DNA of 64,000 nt from Wyeomyia smithii (lineage: Eukaryota > Arthropoda > Insecta > Diptera > Culicidae), in NCBI RefSeq assembly GCF_029784165.1, contig NC_073696.1, positions 268,304,760-268,368,759 on the forward strand, given 5' to 3'. The notes below the pieces were generated by a model, which saw nothing but the letters and a program-made list of their open reading frames with translations, had not been told where the DNA came from and did no database searches. The position numbers and the translations under genes were made by a program. Below, one piece after another: positions 28,001 to 40,000 of this stretch (position 1 is the first letter of the stretch; each line of letters opens with the position of its first letter).

Positions 28001-31000
28001 GTTTGAACTTCAATTCCCAAAGTTTCAATAACTTTCGTCTCAAGATGGGGAAGAGCACGATGTTTGATTCGGCGATGAATAACAATTGCAACTCCACCGC
28101 CGGAACCCTGAATCCTATCATATCTATGAACCACGTAATTGGGATCATATTTTAATTTTATGTTAGGTTTCAAAAATGTTTCAGTAATAATTGCAAATGT
28201 TTCAGTAATAATTGCACATTATTTACTGTTAAAAAATTAAAAAGTTCATTCTCATTGGCCCTCAATGAGCGAGCATTCCAATTTAATATTTTAATTGTTT
28301 TATTTAAAATCATTGCTAAATTTTAAATTAGAAACAATTTTAATAGTAAAATTTGTGCCTATTTGAATGGCTTCAAACATTGATTTTGCCTGCAACATGA
28401 CGTTCATAAGATCGAACATTGCCTGTTGCAAAAAAGAAAGTTTACCTGCCGTAATAGGCCCCAGGCAGTTGACATTAGAAAAATTATTTTCGGCAGCAAT
28501 ATTAGCTGGAGTAATAGGTGTACAATTATTTTCTAGCGTGTTTTGCTTACCCATATTAACGGTCATTTTCGAACTACCAACAACCTGTAACCTGTGCATA
28601 AGTTAAACGGGTATGCAAAGGAGTAGGTAAACTATGCGTCACTGGTACGCTTGGAGAATTTTGTTTTGAAGTTGGTTTTAATTGAGAAATTGAATTTTGT
28701 TCACCTTGCCTTGCCTTAACAATTGCTAAACGGACTGGGCATTGATAAAAATTTGACATATGGTTGCCGTTACAATTCGCACAGCGAAAATTTATACTCT
28801 CTTTCACAGGACATGTGTCCTTTTGTGAGAAGAGTCTCCACAATTAAGACATTTTTGGTCCATGTTACAGAATTTGGAACCATGGCCATAAGGTTGGCAA
28901 GTACGGCATTGGGTGATATGCTTTTCACCTCCGCCATACTTCCTATAAATTTCCCACTTTACACGCACATTATACAAAGCATGTGCTTTTTCAAAAAATT
29001 TTAAGTTGTTAACCTCATTGCGGTTAAAATGAATTAAATAATTAACAAGGGAAATTCCAGTTCTCTGACTGTTTTCGCCTCGTGATTTTTGTTTCATTAG
29101 AATTACTTGGGTAGGGGCTATGCCAAGTAATTCTGTTAAAGTAAGTTTGATCTCATCAACGGTTTGATCGTTGGTGAGACCTTTCAAGACAACCTTGAAC
29201 GGCTTGGCGTTCTTGGTGTCATATGTAAAAAATTTGTACATCTTGTCAGTTAAATACTGAACAAGACGATCACGACCCTTTACTGAGTCGGCTAATAAGC
29301 GGCATTCACCTCTACGGCCAATTTGATAGGTAACTTTAACGTCAGAAACAAACGTTGAAAGTTCCTTTTTGAATATATTAAATTCAGAAGAAATAGTTAC
29401 CACAATAGGTGGAACTTTCTCCTTTTTTAAAGATTTTATATTTTGTATAGTTTTATTATTAATAACTTCCATTTCACCAGCTTCTTGCTCAGGCAAAATA
29501 TCAAAAGGATTGTCACTACATACACTCGAAGTGTCAGAAAGAGATGCCTCTCTTTTCCTCCCCGCAGCGATGCGAGGTTTCTTTTTCCGTCCAGCCATTT
29601 CAGGTGATACGAAAAAAGTTAAAACAAATGTTAAATTCAAAAGTAGATAGTCTTGAGAAAGACTGATGGGAAATAACTTTCAGGTAGTCTTTAAAAGACA
29701 CACTGGCAAAACACTAACTTTGAAGCTATAGGCAGTCAAAGACCAGTCCACAAGCAACCGAAAAAACGTCTGATCTGTAGGACAGTTCAAGTCGCACTGA
29801 TAAAAAAACGTTATTGATTCGATACCGTCCAGTAGCTATCGTCATTGACAATGACGATAATGTCTGAAGACGTAAGCGTCATCGTCGATAACGATAACAG
29901 TCGGTATCGTTATCGGCGTTTACGATAAATTATAGATTAACAACCTTGCAGTGGATACCAGCGATGGCGGAAAGCGGCCACAGCTGTGGCGTAGCAATGG
30001 ATAGCGCACTAGTTGCAGCGGATTCCAGCAATGATAGCAGCTTGGCCAGCTGATGCAGGGACAGTGGATACCAATGGCAGCGTATAGCGGCCACAACTGT
30101 AGCATGGCTATGGATAGCGCACTAGTTGCAGCGGATCTCAGCATCGATAGCGGCTGATGCAGTGAGGCACTTTAGTGAAATGCAGTCTCTGTGCGATAGT
30201 GGGCACTCGTAAATGCATTCAATGAAAAGTTGACTCAATTGGAAACACGTGAGCCGTCTAGTTTTGAATGTTGAATCAGCTTTTCACTGTTTATTTTATC
30301 ACAAGGAATACTTTATTCGCACTGTCAGTGATAACGCAAAGATGTGATCGGCATCTTATCCGATACTGAAATGAACAACAGATTGTCCTTTTCAGGATGA
30401 AATAAAAACTTGATTGAAGAGGTAATATTTTCTGATGAGGTAATTCACATTTTTAAATTTGTGAAAGTTATGAATTTTACTTTATCTCCGTGTCTCAGAA
30501 CGTACTGAATTATCTTTTCGTTCAGTCATGAACACGACAGCCGAAACTTTCATTATCTGCATAAAAATCAATTTTTCGCAAAATCAAAATTTAAAAACAA
30601 GCCCCAATCATGACAAGCAACTCACTATATTATTGAAAATGGTCAATCCTTGTTGAAGCGCAAAATTCGATTGATCTGATTGGTCGTTAACATGATTGCT
30701 TCCCAAGCACAGTCGACAGAAACATAGACCTTGCAATTTGAAATGTGCTCTTTGTCAGTATAAGAGTAAGGATGGGAAATATCGACCGATATGGCTATCG
30801 ATAGTTATCGATGATTTCTATCGATGATTTCTATCGATGATAACTATCGATAAGTTTTTCATCCCTATATAAGAGCCTGTTTCAGTCGAAGTTCTAGACA
30901 GCGACAACAGCAGTGTTCCTCCTTTAGCAACAGCACTAGCAGTGCAGTGGATACCAGCGATGGCGAAAAGCGGCGATTGATCTGATTAGTCAACGTTTAT

Positions 31001-34000
31001 TTACTAGAAAAAACAGGGCGCTCTTGTGGCTGTCAAACTCCATACATTTTCCATCTACCACTCATTGATTCTGGTACCAGCGTTTCTGGTACCCAGTTTT
31101 TGGTTGGTTTGCCCTAAAACAAGTGAAATAGAGTAAACGTCCCATTTTTTCGGTAGACTTATTCTCGAGTAAATGTCGTTTTAGATGGAAAAAAACAAGA
31201 GCTCAACATTTGTTTTCAGTACAATGTGCACTTTCAATGAATAAGATAAGTTTTGTAAGTATTTGAAATGAAATATTACCGCCGTGATGAATTTATGATT
31301 GGTAGGCAAAATGTTGACGTTTATAGGCCCCTAAAAAAAAATGACTGACACGCAAGCAGCCGGGTTATCTTTCTTGTAAAAGTATTCTACTTCAACCTTG
31401 CGGTCGTGGCTTTGCACACAACCTTCCTGTTATTTTTTCATTTTGACACATATGTGTGAATGTGTTGGTGTCTTCAAAACTGCACTCTGTTTCTTCCGCG
31501 GACTGTCCGGGACAGAAAAAGGGTAGTCCGGGATAGACCGGAAAATGAAAAAAAAAAAACAGCAAAAGGACAAAGTGTAATCTGCGGGGTAGCTACACCG
31601 CAAAAACGAAAACGACATAAGTGGTGGTTGCAAGACATGTGGTGTCGTGTTGCTATGCAAAAACTGCACCCAGGCAACACAGTTCAGTGTTTATACCATG
31701 GCTGTCAAAAAGGCGATGCTCTTAAGTTGGTAGATTCGACAACTTGTGGGAGAAAAACGATACACCGGACAATGAACCATCGTTTACGTCGTTGATCGAA
31801 TTTCTCAAAAAGCAAACTCGAGTCTTGGGTACGGTTTCGGTCGATCAGCATATATGTTTTAAACGACAACATCGTTTAGTGGTAGCAAATTTCGTTCCAC
31901 TAAAGTTTCGTTCAGTTCGGCGACCAAAAATACTCCCTCAAGTTGTTTCGCTTGCAGTAAAAAGCACTGGGTTACCAGGTATGTTACTTTCGCCAGTCTT
32001 CCGGTGGGCAAAATTTCTTGGCGTGAGATTATCCTTACAAATTTCGTTGCAAAACGTGCTTGAAAAAGCATCATTCGTTGCTGTATCCCGGTTTTCCTGG
32101 TTCTGGTTCTACTTCTAGTCCTAATTTAACTTCATCGGCGAGTAACGTGCATTCTACTGTTCCATCTACTTCCGGTCCCAAGTAACATACGTTGTTATAG
32201 AATAATTGACGTTGTCTATTTCATGACATCTCTATCACCAGAAAACACGCAAAAATTGAAGGCCACTAGAACAAGAACCGATACTATATGAAGTATGCTG
32301 CATGCTACATAACTGCATAAGAGCAGGCCAACTTGGTAGAATGAAGTGGCAAAATACTGTTACAGTTCAAATACTTTGCCCTATTAACATTGCTAAGAGC
32401 GTGCAGAGCCGAAGCAGAGAGATTACGGCATACTAGAGATCGTGATGAATCACCATGAGATACGTGCTATAATTCAGGGGAAGGTGAATTATTAAAAGAA
32501 TTCCCCTCCTCACACCGGAGTAAACGATTCACCACAATGAATATAGAATTAAAGATATAAATAATAATTTAGAAATAAATAAGTTAGTAGAGTTAGGAGA
32601 ACAGATTGCAATAGGATTAAGAGGATGATTGGCGGCTAACGGTCAAATTGAAAATTGTACCAACATAACACTTAAAATCAGGGTTCACACAAAACACTTA
32701 CACCGTATAGATCTGACGGAAAAAGAGGATAAAGAATACGGGAGGACCAAGTAGACAGCCGGCTGTTCCTGTTCGTGATGTCTTGGCGAGCCGTGACCTA
32801 TCCTACATGTCCCTTATATACGTTTTCCTGAAATCCATCCACGCCCCAGTCTAGTCCCGTTCCCCCCCGTCTACACCCAACAAAACGACAAGAACACGTT
32901 TGAACCTTAAGCACAAAACCAGCAACCAGACCCCGCACAATAGAACCAGGACCCAAGGACTACGAGCCTCTGTCCCAACTCACGACATCGTGGCTCAGCA
33001 GAACGAATCCATACATGCCATTCGACGATTATCAGACGACCATTGAACAACAAAACACTGATTGGAAATCCCATGCTAGTTTTAAGTTAGACTTAATTTC
33101 AGCTCGTAGTCGGCAGCGAGGATAAAAAATTTGCTTTAGTTTTTAAGTCATCAGATATAATTGGCGCCGTTAAACATTAAATTGTATTTGTGCCGTGTCA
33201 AATAAATGTTATGTGAAGAAAAAAAAAAAAAAAAATACGGGAGGACAAAATGTAAAGAGAAATAAGGGAAGTTGGCTTGAGAGGAGGGCTGGAGCGAAAG
33301 GAGAGAAGGCTCGATCACTCCATTCTAATCCAGCAAGCGGACGAGTATAGTAAAGTTAAAACCTGTGAATAAAACCTGTGCATTAATAAAAAATTAAAAA
33401 TAAAGTACAGCGCATCTTGCGCTTACCAGCGGCAGTCAGGTAAATCTTGCTTCCTATTAGAAAACTGCCAGATCGAGCCTTGCGAAAGAATTCTGAGCCC
33501 AGCCATTTCCCTCCCCTCACCTAGCCTCATTGGCTCGAAAGAAGCGGATAGCACGCGGTGCCAGATATAGAACGGCAGACTCACGTTAACTGTCCGGAAT
33601 TCCCACGGGGACCAGCAACCACCCACACGTGGGCAGCATCATCGAAGGACGAAGGAACCACATGGTAGTGCACGAGTAACATCTACCGTTACCTTCCCGA
33701 AAACAGCATATCCCGTGAACGACAGCCACCGTAGCCTACCCCGAAAGCAGCAGCCGTTCCACCCCCGAGAGTACCGCCAAGCAACACAGTAGCTGTGCGG
33801 CGAGAGCAAACGAGTGAACTTCACCCACCGTTCACCCGATAGATTCAGCCCATCCAGTCACCCGAGTCACCCGAAGTAGATCACCCGTCAGAACAAGCAT
33901 CCCGAGTCATCATCCGAGGCAGATTCAGCAGCCGGCCGGCCCCCTACACACACCCACACATTGTAAGATAGTAAGTAATAAAAACTTAACCTTACTTAGA

Positions 34001-37000
34001 GTGGTTTTAATAGAGCCGTCTGCATCCCTGATCGGTGTCACAAAGCCGCCCAATGGCAGGTTTAGTTGATTATAAATTGATGACAAAAAATAATATTAAA
34101 CCTTTCAAAATGAGTTGTTTCTTCCGCCTGAATATTAAAATTGTTTTCGCATAGTTTCAACGTTATCCGGACATAAGATCTAACAACACTAGAAAACGTT
34201 GTTAGATATACGATGACAAAAAGCGGAGTCATATTGGTTACACTGCAAGCGTTTTGTTTATTTTCTGATGTGCACCATCAACCGCTGAACCGCTTCGAAT
34301 AAATATAGAAATCGTTCAAATGATGAAAATATTAATTTGACCAAGTAATTTTACGTTGGCTATTGAATGCTACGACCTTTGCCCTAAGGAAAATTTGTTA
34401 GATGATTTAATGTCTCACGAAAAGACATAGCTATTATCATTGTTAAACTCGTGCTATTAAAAACATTTCCAAAACCAGAAAAAGAGCGCTCGTTTTTGAA
34501 ATACAGTTGTATTACTGATGAAAAACAACCTCAAACACAATATAATAACACAAGTTTTCAATTACACTTGTAGTACACTTGAATAACTACTTTCGTTGTA
34601 ACTTATTTTCTAACATGTTTTATGTGTTACCTGGAGTGGTGCTCTAAACTTTGGTAAATCGGTTCCTAGTTCGGTGGAATCATTCACTTCTTATGTGGTG
34701 ATGGGGCAACCTAGGTCGCACACGATTTTGTTAACGGTACTGTTCACGGTGAAGGTCGTATGAGGAAGGACACACTAAGCAAGGCCGCTTTTGGATTCTG
34801 GATCACAGGTCATCTTGATGTCTGAAAATCTGTGTAAACTACACTAAAGTCACTTTTCACGCGGGGGATACGTGCCGCGTAAAAATTAACCGCGTAAAGG
34901 AAAAACCGCGTAAATTCCGGAGTCCGCGTAAAAAAAAAACGCGAAAACTTCTACTAACTTCTCCCTTAATGAACCTTCTATTCCAGACGACCTGCTAAAT
35001 TTGATCCCCAACTTCCGCCATAGTTTTGGTCGCAGATGTTGCGAAAATGTATCGGCAAATTTGGGTTCACTCAGACGATAGGGGCCGTTCTTAACCACGT
35101 GGTCATGAAGAGGGGGGCGTAAGGGTTTGTCAAATGACCATGAAAGACCACGCATGGGGGTAGGGGGGTTTGCGAAATAACCACGTGGTCATTTTTCCAG
35201 ACTTATAATTTATTGTTGCCACCAAGTCAAGAATGAAGCTTTTGCATTTTAGAAATATAGAATGTACTGAAAGTTTAATAATAAAAATGTAAAAATTAAA
35301 GCGAAATTCTGGCACTTGATAACTGAAAAAACCACGTGGTTAAAGTCGCAAGTAGGGGGAGGGGTTGTCAGGAGACCACGGGGGGGGGGGGGGTACAGGG
35401 GGTATAAAAAGTGACCAAAAAATGACCACGTGGTTTAGGAACGGCCCCATACTCGCTTTAACGCATCCTTTGGCGCTTCAAATCTTGGGATCCAATCCAG
35501 GTATATGAGCTACAAACTGTCACATACGGCCCCATCGCCATTTCACGCTGCTCGTGTGAAATTGGTTTAGATCTGGTCTCTCTCTCCCCCTCTTCACCAC
35601 ATTGCTTGTTGCAACCATCCCTATAAAAACCCTTACTCCGCCAGTACTATTATAAATCCCGACCCAGCGGACTTTTTCTACTAACAAAGACTCTTTTCTG
35701 CGACCTTTGTGTAGATGCAGAGGTTAACACGGTCTCCAAAAAGCAAAAGTCATGTATTGTGCAACTAGCTGAAGGTTCCCGGCGATGCTCGGGATCAAAG
35801 GTTTTAAATTTAAGAATCATTTTTTATAATTCAGTAGCTGACACGGCAAACTTCGTCCCGCCTATTTTAGTGTTTAATTTAATAACTTTAAATATTTTAA
35901 ATTCATTGATTCCTTGCGATTTGTTTATGTCGTTTGAAGTGATTGGTTTTATCGGAATGACAACATCCTCGACTTTTGGCTTTTGTACATCACCTCTATT
36001 CCGGAAATATATTGAATGCATTTCAGTTATTTTCGTTGTTTTCCAGAAACTGAAAGTGGTCATCTTCGAATTTAAAATGGTGTCCAGGGTCAATGCTTGG
36101 CTTCTATACATCATTGCGATTACGGAAATATCCATATGTAGTAGTATTCGGTTATTTTGGGCTGTTTCCCAGAAGTTGCCATTTTACAATTCAAACTGGT
36201 GTCTGAGGTCAATTTTTAGCTCCTCGCATCATCCTGGATCCGGTGATACACATATTGGGTGGTGTTTGGTCATTTGCCGCTGTTTTTCAGAAACCGGAAG
36301 ACGCCATCTTGAATTTAAAAATGAAATGGCATTAGGAGACAATTTTTGGCCTACTAGCGTCAATCTGGTTGAAGAAACACTCATATTGGGTGGTATTTGG
36401 TCATTTTCGGCTGTTTTCCAGACACCGGAAGTCGCCATCTTACAATTCAAAATGTTGTCTGAGGTCGATTTGTGGCTTCAGTGTATCATAACAATTCTGG
36501 AAATACCCATATTGGGTGGTATTTGGTCATTTACAGCTGTTTTCCGGAAACCGGAAGACGCCATCTTGAATTTTGAAATCGCATTTGGGAACAATTTCTG
36601 GCCTCCGTGCGTCGATCTGGTCGAAGAAACGCTCATATTGGGTGGTATTTGGTCATTTTCAGCCGTTTTTCAGTAACCGGAAGTCGCCATCTTGGATTTC
36701 AAAATGGCATTTGTAAACAATTTCTGGCATCTGATCGTCAATCTGGTTAAAGAAACACTCATATTGGGTGGTATTTGGTCATTTTCAGCTGTTTTCCAGA
36801 CACCGGAAGTCGCCATCTTACAATTCAAAATGTTGTCTAAGGTTGATAGGTCGATTTGTGGCTTCAGTGCATCATAACAATTCCGAAAATACGCATATTG
36901 GGTGGTATTTGGTCATTTGCTGCTGTTTTCTGGACACCGGAAGACGCCATCTTGGATTTTGAAATGGCATTTGGGAACAATTTATGGCCTCCGTGCGTCA

Positions 37001-40000
37001 ATCTGGTCGAAGAAACGCTCATATTGGGTGGTATTTGGTCATTTTCAGCTGTTTTCCAGACACCGGAAGTCGCCATTTTTCAATTCAAAATGTTGTGCCC
37101 CACGGAAGGTAAAATAACTGGACGAGATGTTAAACTCAATGAGCTTGATGAAAACATTTTGCTCTTTGATCGTTGTATTTTTCTTGATCAAGTTCCAGTT
37201 ATTTCTCACCGCTTGTACCACCAAGTCTCTCGGTATGCAAGTGAACAGGCTTACTACATCAAACGATACCAATACATAGTTGAGGGGAAGCGTGACATCT
37301 TCTTCTTCTTCTACTATATAAAAATGGAATTCCATAACGTTTGATCTTATTGATGTTATTGCTTCCGTCTCAGTGGTGTACAGTCACCACCATCATTTGA
37401 AATAGTTCTAAATCAAAAAAATAAGCGGTGATATGTGGGTTTTTTACATGAAAATGTTTGTTAACGTTCAGGAAAGACATTTGGGGAAAAATAAAAAGTA
37501 TCTGATTACTAAAACTTGAGATTTTATTCACAAAACTACGTAAAACAAGCAAAAATATGACTTTTTATGCTGAATTTGCCTCTAAATCAAAATTTAGAGC
37601 GATGACATGTTATTTTTTTACATTAAAATGTTTGTTAACGTTCAGGAAAGACATGTGAGGAAAAATATTAAGTATCTGTTTACTAAAACTTGATATTTTA
37701 TTCACAAAACTACGTAAAACTTGCAAAATCATGACTTTTTATGCTGAACTTGCCTCTAAATCAAAATTTAAAGTGATGAAATGTGATTCTCTTTTAATTA
37801 AAATGTTTGTGAACGTTCATGAGAGACATGTGAGGAAAAATTAAAAGTATATGATTACTAAAACTTGAGATATTATTCACAAAACTACGTGAAACATGCA
37901 AATTCATGACTTTTTATGCTGAACTTGCCTCTAAATCAAAATTTAAAGCGATGACATGTTATTCGTTATCGATATTGTTTTTAGCACATTTTGCATGTTG
38001 TAGGATGAGTACAACGGTACACCGTGCCCCAGAGCTGAGTCAAAAAAAAATCCAGTTCGAAAAGACTCTCGACCTGATCGGGGACCGAACCGATATCACA
38101 ACCGTGTGGGAGACAATCGACATCGCTAACCACAGAGCCACGAGGACCATATACAGCATACAGAATACAGAAAAACACCTGAAAATACTTTTTTTTTAAT
38201 TTATACGTATTATACGTATACATGCGAAATCTTGACTTTTTATGCGCAATCAAAATTCAATTATTTGTGTTTTTTTTTTTTTTTCAATACAATGTTCGTT
38301 GTTCTTTCACCATTTACATTTTTTTTGCAGAATAATCCATGTCTCAAGCATAAACATTTTACATTTCTGATGTTTTCGTAGTTTTGTGAATAGTTACATA
38401 TTACGGCATTCGATTTACTTTTGTACTTTTGAATTTGAATTTGATTTTTATTAGAGAGCTTTTAACCAGAAGGTCATTCAGCTCTTAACCTTAGGCGTCG
38501 TAACGCTAATGATCTAGATTTCAGACTTCCTTCCCCCCTATGTAACGATAGGTAACGTTCGACATGACTCCCCCCCTAAAATTACGTAACGCTGATCAAA
38601 TTTTCAATTTCGAGCAAACATCACAGTTACGTAACTGTCTCTACTACCCCCCGTCCCCCCTACGTAACAATGAGTAATGCAGACTCAACCCCCCTCCCCC
38701 CGCTTCATGCGTTACGTAATTTGTGTAAGACGCCTTACTGTTTTACTTTTTCTACTTTAATCCAAACTAGAACTCTTGGGACATTTAGCTGGAGGAAAGG
38801 TTAAGATTCATTGGTTTGAATATCGATAAAGAGGCAGCTTAAGCATTAAAAATCTTTTATTTTCTTATTTTCTACGAAGTTTTGTGGAATAAAAAAAGGC
38901 GACTTCCGGTTTCAGGAAAATAACCTGAAGTGATATTTGGCCAACAATTCCAATACTTCTGAAAGTGGTACTCCATACGTCGTTTTATAGCGATGACGAG
39001 TGTTTTTTTTTTTTTTATTAAAATGTTTGTTAACGTTCAGAAAAGAGATTTGAAGAAAAATAACAAGTATCTGATTACTTAATTTGAGATATTATTCACA
39101 AAACTACGTGAAACATGCAAATTTCTGACTTTTAAAATGATATTTGGCCAACAATTTCAATACTTTCGAAAGTTGAACTCCATACGTCATTTTTAAATTC
39201 AAAATGGTGACTTCCAGTTTCTGTAAATCAGCCCAAAATCACAAAAAACAATCCAATACGGGTATTTCCGTTCTGTGCGTTCTCAGAATATTGAAGTACC
39301 TAAAGTGATGATGGAAATATAAGATGTAAATTATATTTTTGAAGTGAGTTGAGCTAATGCAGCAATGAAATATAAAAAAAAACTATCTTTGACACCTTTG
39401 ATCCCGAGCATCGCCGGGAAAGTTCAACTAGTTGTTAATAAACGTACAGAACTCATATGAGTTCACAATATAGCCAACACTAGAATTTTAACTTCGGATG
39501 ACAGGATTCAAGCATTACAGGTATTAGAAATGTGCTACATCGCATGTGACAGATCCGCAATAAATTATAGAACGGACACGAACAACTTAAGCATCGCTTA
39601 CTCCGGCACGCTGCGACCTCTCACATGTTGATGCAAACTGGTACAGTCTCTATCACTCTCTATCTCTGTCTTGCAACATTATTTCTCTCCGTTTTGACGC
39701 AACATTTCCCGACGGCTTTAATCGTGTGTGATGTGTGTTGGAAGATACTGTGTAAGTGTAGCTCATCCGTTTGCATTTTTAAATTTTGGAAAGTCACAAA
39801 CCAATATTTATTTTACATATTTGACATCCACAGTGTAGTGTAGTTAACCAACAGCAATTTAACACCAATGCACCATATTTTGACGAGAGCTTGTTTGTTT
39901 TGTTTGTAAGTTGTGTACGTAATAACTTAATTCGTGTGGCTAATCTATGTAAATTGTAAACTGTTAATCGTAGTTGCCCTGAGGACGAGGAAATATATCC

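Larger units (their letters stand above)
25411..29799 (-). mobile_element. Full-length Juan-like (Jockey clade) LINE
   Basis: A 4389-bp minus-strand element is bounded by a 13-bp duplication, ATAAAAAAACGTT (25398-25410 and 29800-29812). The 5' end at 29799 precedes ORF1 (start 29598). ORF2 ends at 25639, followed by a ~220-bp 3' tail ending in a short A run. Both ORFs carry disabling changes. It shares the strand of GILT and lies in its first intron. Confidence 0.85.
24168..29948. mobile_element. hAT-like element split by a LINE and a MITE
   Basis: Its termini CAAGGTTGTTAAT (24168-24180) and ATTAACAACCTTG (29936-29948) are perfect inverted repeats, flanked by identical 8-bp CAGTGGAT (24160-24167 and 29949-29956). 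The uninterrupted relative at about 30951-30975 reads straight through ...AGTGCAGTGGATACCAGC, giving the empty site. The subterminal regions are rich in TATCG words. Total 5781 bp; removing the nested LINE with its duplication (4402 bp) and the nested MITE with its duplication (328 bp) leaves about 1.05 kb with no transposase. An 8-bp duplication suits hAT. Confidence 0.85.

Noticed and set aside
35759..36676. 305-codon plus-strand frame
   Set aside because: It reads through the tandem units and tail of Helitron C; it shows repeated near-identical peptides and no domain.
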